Below, in pieces: positions 13,287-15,733 of a DNA stretch of 15,733 bases. This DNA comes from Methanosarcinales archaeon (GTDB lineage Archaea > Halobacteriota > Methanosarcinia > Methanotrichales > Methanotrichaceae). The stretch spans positions 1-15,733 of the forward strand of contig JAAEEW010000098.1 in NCBI GenBank assembly GCA_013415595.1, given 5' to 3'. Within the stretch, counting starts at the first letter, position 1; each line of letters begins with the position of its first letter. The position numbers and the translations under genes are program-made. The notes under the pieces are model-generated. The model was not told where the DNA came from, made no database searches, and worked only from the letters and a program-made list of their open reading frames with translations.

Positions 13287-14691
13287 GCTTTTCATCGTGG
13301 GCATTGGGCCAGGCAGCCTGGAGCAGATGACCATTCAGGCCAGGGAGGCCATCAGGCAGTCGGAGTACGTGGTGGGCTACCGGGCTTACATCGACCTGGT
13401 GAAGGACCTGCTTCCCGGAAAGGAGGCCGTCTCCAGCACCATGGGACGGGAGGTGGACCGGGCCAGAGAGGCCGTGGACCTGCTGCAGGAAGGTTCGGTG
13501 TCCCTGATCAGCAGCGGCGACCCTACAATCTACGGCATGGCCGGGCTGGGGCTGGAGGTGGCCTCCAGGCAGGTGTCCCTGGACCGGGTGGAGGTGGTTC
13601 CCGGGGTGACCTCCTTCACCTCCGCCTCCTGCCTGGCCGGGGTGGCCTTCCGGGAGGCGGTGGCGGTCACCAGCCTGAGCGACCTGCTCACCCCCTGGAA
13701 GGAGATCGAGGCCCGGGCCGCCCTGGCCGCGGAGATGAACATCCCCCTGGCCATCTACAACCCCCGCAGCAGAGGCCGCCGCTGGCAACTGGACAGGGTC
13801 CTGGAGATCTTTCTGGAGCGGGAAAGAGGGGACAGCCGCCTGCTTCTGGCCAGGAACGTCTTCCGGCAGGGGCAGCAGGTGCGCTGGACCACCGTCCGGG
13901 AGCTGCAGAGCCGGGAGGATCTGCAGGAACAGGTGGACATGTTCACCGTGCTGCTGATCGAGGGGCAGGGCATGTGTCAGGGAAGGCCGTCCCAGAACTC
14001 CCTGATCAACCTCATCGGCACCGGGCCAGGCGGGCACCAGCACCTCACCGTCGAGGCCAGAGGGCTGATCGGCAGGTCGGACCTTCTCCTGGGACCGGAG
14101 AGATATCTGAAGCTGGTGCAGGACTGCGGCAGAGGAAGGACCTGCACCGGAGAGGGGAAGGTGGCCCAGAGGGTGGCCGGCCGGGCCAGGCAGGCCAGGA
14201 TAGCCGCAGCCCGTGGGGAGACGGCCTCTCTGCTGGTGGGAGGAGACCCCAGCATGTTCAGCTCTGCTCCCCGGATATTCCAGGAAAACCTGGACCTGCA
14301 CATCTGCCCCGGGATCAGCGCCTTCCAGGGAGTGGCCGCCCGGATAGGAGCGCCCATGGCCAATGACTTTGCCGTGGTCTCCTGGAGCCGGGGGGCCAGC
14401 CTGGAGAGGATGGCCAGACTGATCGAGGCCGGGTTCGCCCTGGCCGTCTACAATATGCACTACCAGGATCTTCCTGCGTTGGGAGAGGCCATCCCCGCCT
14501 CCCGGCCCTGCGCTCTGGCCAGGGACGTGAGCAGGGAAGGGGAGATGCTGGTGGTTGACCGGGGCTCGGAGCTGGTCGGCGGGCAGGGATCGTCCCGCCG
14601 CTCTACCCTGCTGGTGGCGGCGGAGAACTCCTACCTGAAGGAGGGAAGGATCATCGCCAGGAGGGGATACGATGCCAGATACAGCTACTGA
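13270..14691 (+). CDS. cbiH: CbiH fused to a second CbiH-like domain
   Basis: The 473-residue protein holds two tetrapyrrole methylase domains in tandem. Domain 1 (about 1-235) is a typical cobalt-precorrin-3B C17-methyltransferase, which forms the C20-C1 lactone and contracts the ring: VGIGPGS (10-16), SSGDPTIYGM (81-90), VVPGVTSFTSA (109-119), SLSDLLTPW (135-143), IYNPRSRGR (162-170). It stops at MFTVLLIEG without the usual RGY ending. Domain 2 (about 245-473) has LIGTGPGG (248-255), GGDPSMFSSA (324-333), PGISAFQGVAARIGAP (347-362), VYNMHY (393-398) and the missing ARRGY end. The start is TTG 13270 with GGGAGGG 6 bases upstream, overlapping cbiG by 17 bases. Ordinary CbiH has about 240 residues. 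Confidence 0.88.
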   Translation: MPSESKLFIVGIGPGSLEQMTIQAREAIRQSEYVVGYRAYIDLVKDLLPGKEAVSSTMGREVDRAREAVDLLQEGSVSLISSGDPTIYGMAGLGLEVASRQVSLDRVEVVPGVTSFTSASCLAGVAFREAVAVTSLSDLLTPWKEIEARAALAAEMNIPLAIYNPRSRGRRWQLDRVLEIFLERERGDSRLLLARNVFRQGQQVRWTTVRELQSREDLQEQVDMFTVLLIEGQGMCQGRPSQNSLINLIGTGPGGHQHLTVEARGLIGRSDLLLGPERYLKLVQDCGRGRTCTGEGKVAQRVAGRARQARIAAARGETASLLVGGDPSMFSSAPRIFQENLDLHICPGISAFQGVAARIGAPMANDFAVVSWSRGASLERMARLIEAGFALAVYNMHYQDLPALGEAIPASRPCALARDVSREGEMLVVDRGSELVGGQGSSRRSTLLVAAENSYLKEGRIIARRGYDARYSY

Positions 14692-14699
14692 ACTGAGGA

Positions 14700-15350
14700 A
14701 TGCCAGATATGGATGAGAAGAACTACTCGGATCTGGGGGCCACCACCCCCCAGGCCCTGCGCATCTCCCGGGAGAGCCGAAAGCTGATCTCCCAAATGGT
14801 GGGCGACAGGAATGACGAGGACCGGATCAGGCAGCGATGCGTCATTGCCACTGGAGATCCGGAGATTGCGGCCCTGATGCGGTTCTCCGGAGATCCGGTC
14901 CCTGCCGGGCTGCAGGCTCTGCAGGACGGGGCCACCATCTACGTGGACATCAGGATGGTGGAGGCCGGGGTGACCAGGAAGGGCCACCAGTCCCCGATCG
15001 TCCCCTTCATCGGCCAGGGGGACGAGATGGCCCGGGAGCTGGGGATAACCCGCACCTCGGCCGGGGTGCTGGCCCTGAAGGAGAAGCTATCCGGCAGCAT
15101 CGTGGTCATCGGCAACGCCCCCACCGCGCTCATGGCTCTTTGCCAGATGATGGAGGCGGGCGAGGTCAGGCCGGCCCTGGTCATCGGAGTCCCGGTGGGC
15201 TTCGTAGAGGCGGCGGAGAGCAAGGAGCGGCTGCAGAAGATACCGGTCCCCCAGGTGAGCAACCAGGGGACCCGCGGCGGAACTCCCATCGCCGTGGCGG
15301 CCATGAACGAAATAATCAACATCTATCATGAGAGATCGAAATCCAGGTGA
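14700..15350 (+). CDS. cbiC: CbiC, cobalt-precorrin-8 methylmutase
   Basis: The 216-residue enzyme moves the methyl group from C11 to C12, giving cobyrinate (EC 5.4.99.60). Family features are RQRCVIATGDPEIAALMRFS (near residues 44-63), GATIYVDIRMVEAGV (78-92), VVIGNAPTALMAL (about 133-145), VIGVPVGFVEAAESK (159-173) and NQGTRGGTPIAVAAMNE (about 185-201). In most homologues the first motif contains a catalytic His (RVIHATxD); here Ile seems to stand at that place. ATG 14709 (MDEKN) has better spacing from GAGG than ATG 14700. Its end overlaps cbiD by 23 bases if cbiD begins at 15328. The gene follows cbiH by 8 bases. Confidence 0.9.
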   Translation: MPDMDEKNYSDLGATTPQALRISRESRKLISQMVGDRNDEDRIRQRCVIATGDPEIAALMRFSGDPVPAGLQALQDGATIYVDIRMVEAGVTRKGHQSPIVPFIGQGDEMARELGITRTSAGVLALKEKLSGSIVVIGNAPTALMALCQMMEAGEVRPALVIGVPVGFVEAAESKERLQKIPVPQVSNQGTRGGTPIAVAAMNEIINIYHERSKSR

Positions 15351-15733
15351 GGAAGAAATAAGAGATCCGGTGACCGGGTTTGCCGTTCCCCTGGACTGGC
15401 TGGAGAAGTGCCCGGACCGGGAGGCGCAGCAGAAGGTCAGGAGCGGGCGGTGGGTCCTCCTGTCCGACGGGACCCTTCTTCGACGGGGACTGACCACCGG
15501 AACCACTGCTGCTGCCGCCTGCAAGGGTGCGATCTTATCCCTGGTCCGGGCCGTGTCCCAGGTGGAGGTTCCTACCCCAGCCGGAATCAGGGTGAAGCTG
15601 CCGGTCCAGGGCCATGACGGATGGTGCCGGGCGGTCAAGGACGGCGGCGACCACCAGTTCGACATCACCCATGGCCTGGAGATCGAGGCCCGGGCCAGGG
15701 CCGCACCGGAGACCGGGATGGTCCCCGGCCCGG
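15328..15733 (+). CDS. cbiD: CbiD, cobalt-precorrin-5B C1-methyltransferase, N-terminal part
   Basis: The frame is open from ATG 15328 for 135 codons to the window edge, so the C-terminal part is missing. The family start DPVTGFAVPLDWLEKC and the hallmark LLRRGLTTGTTAAAACKGA (about residues 50-68, the phosphate/SAM-binding RGxTTGTxAAAA loop) identify CbiD, which methylates C1 of cobalt-precorrin-5B with SAM (EC 2.1.1.195). ATG 15328 has no ribosome binding site and lies within cbiC. GAGG at 15349-15352 is followed 5 bases later by an in-frame ATA (15358), which would start the protein just before RDPVTG, where relatives begin. The true start is therefore uncertain. The gene ends the visible cbi operon. 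Confidence 0.9.
   Translation, partial: MRDRNPGEEEIRDPVTGFAVPLDWLEKCPDREAQQKVRSGRWVLLSDGTLLRRGLTTGTTAAAACKGAILSLVRAVSQVEVPTPAGIRVKLPVQGHDGWCRAVKDGGDHQFDITHGLEIEARARAAPETGMVPGP

Noticed and set aside
13237..14460. 407-codon open frame antisense to cbiH
   Set aside because: The opposite strand encodes a clear two-domain methylase; the antisense product is repetitive in Gly, Pro, His and Gln as expected of a shadow.
14250..14690. Second half of CbiH as CbiE
   Set aside because: The GAPxxxDFAVxS, VYN and final RGY features fit CbiH better than CbiE, so I call it CbiH-like, though its activity is open.
14672..14708. Direct repeat ATGCCAGATA at the cbiH end and cbiC start
   Set aside because: Two 10-base copies in coding and start sequence; most simply chance or a small local duplication without further structure.

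Overview
The window reads as chromosomal DNA of a methanogenic euryarchaeon. The archaeal markers are ribosomal protein L40e, geranylgeranylglyceryl phosphate synthase, the KEOPS subunit Cgi121, a DUF2150 protein, a methanogen-type thymidylate synthase, a type II methionine aminopeptidase, TATA boxes about 25 bases before starts, and the anaerobic (early cobalt insertion) cobalamin pathway. The high G+C and the flavour of the proteins suggest the Methanotrichaceae (Methanothrix/Methanosaeta relatives); that placement is inference.

Layout. 1-935: the start of a secreted protein on the minus strand, cut by the window edge, then about 500 bases of AT-richer spacer ending in two inverted repeats. 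936-3929, plus strand: a coiled-coil protein with its own terminator, a UPF0173 metallo-hydrolase, Cgi121 and a DUF2150 protein. 4003-7305, minus strand: read from the right, tRNA-Ser(CGA), L40e, GGGP synthase and an M24 peptidase form one probable transcription unit, followed by methionine aminopeptidase with its own promoter. 7418-8638: malic enzyme, divergent from the tRNA. 8699-9575, minus strand: a 52-residue Rho-N/SAP-like protein and thymidylate synthase. 9696-10157: a PD-(D/E)XK nuclease-like protein, divergent from the small protein across a shared palindromic TATA box. 10385 to the right edge, plus strand: cbiT, then after a 200-base gap the overlapping run cbiL-cbiF-cbiG-cbiH-cbiC-cbiD, the last truncated by the edge.

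The cbi genes supply the C20, C17, C11, C1 and C15 methylations, the ring-contraction lactone hydrolysis and the C15-to-C12 methyl shift that turn cobalt-factor II towards cobyrinate. Methanogens need large amounts of corrinoid for methyl transfer. No CbiE (C5 methyltransferase) or CbiJ reductase is seen here. CbiH carries a second CbiH-like domain.

I see no new defence or mobile system. The strongest unusual item is the tRNA-Ser gene, which appears to carry two introns at non-canonical places, the D-loop and the T-loop, and none in the anticodon loop. The next are a likely ATA start for cbiG, an M24 peptidase whose conserved N-terminus lacks any usual start codon, the tandem CbiH fusion, and a CbiC that seems to lack its usual histidine.
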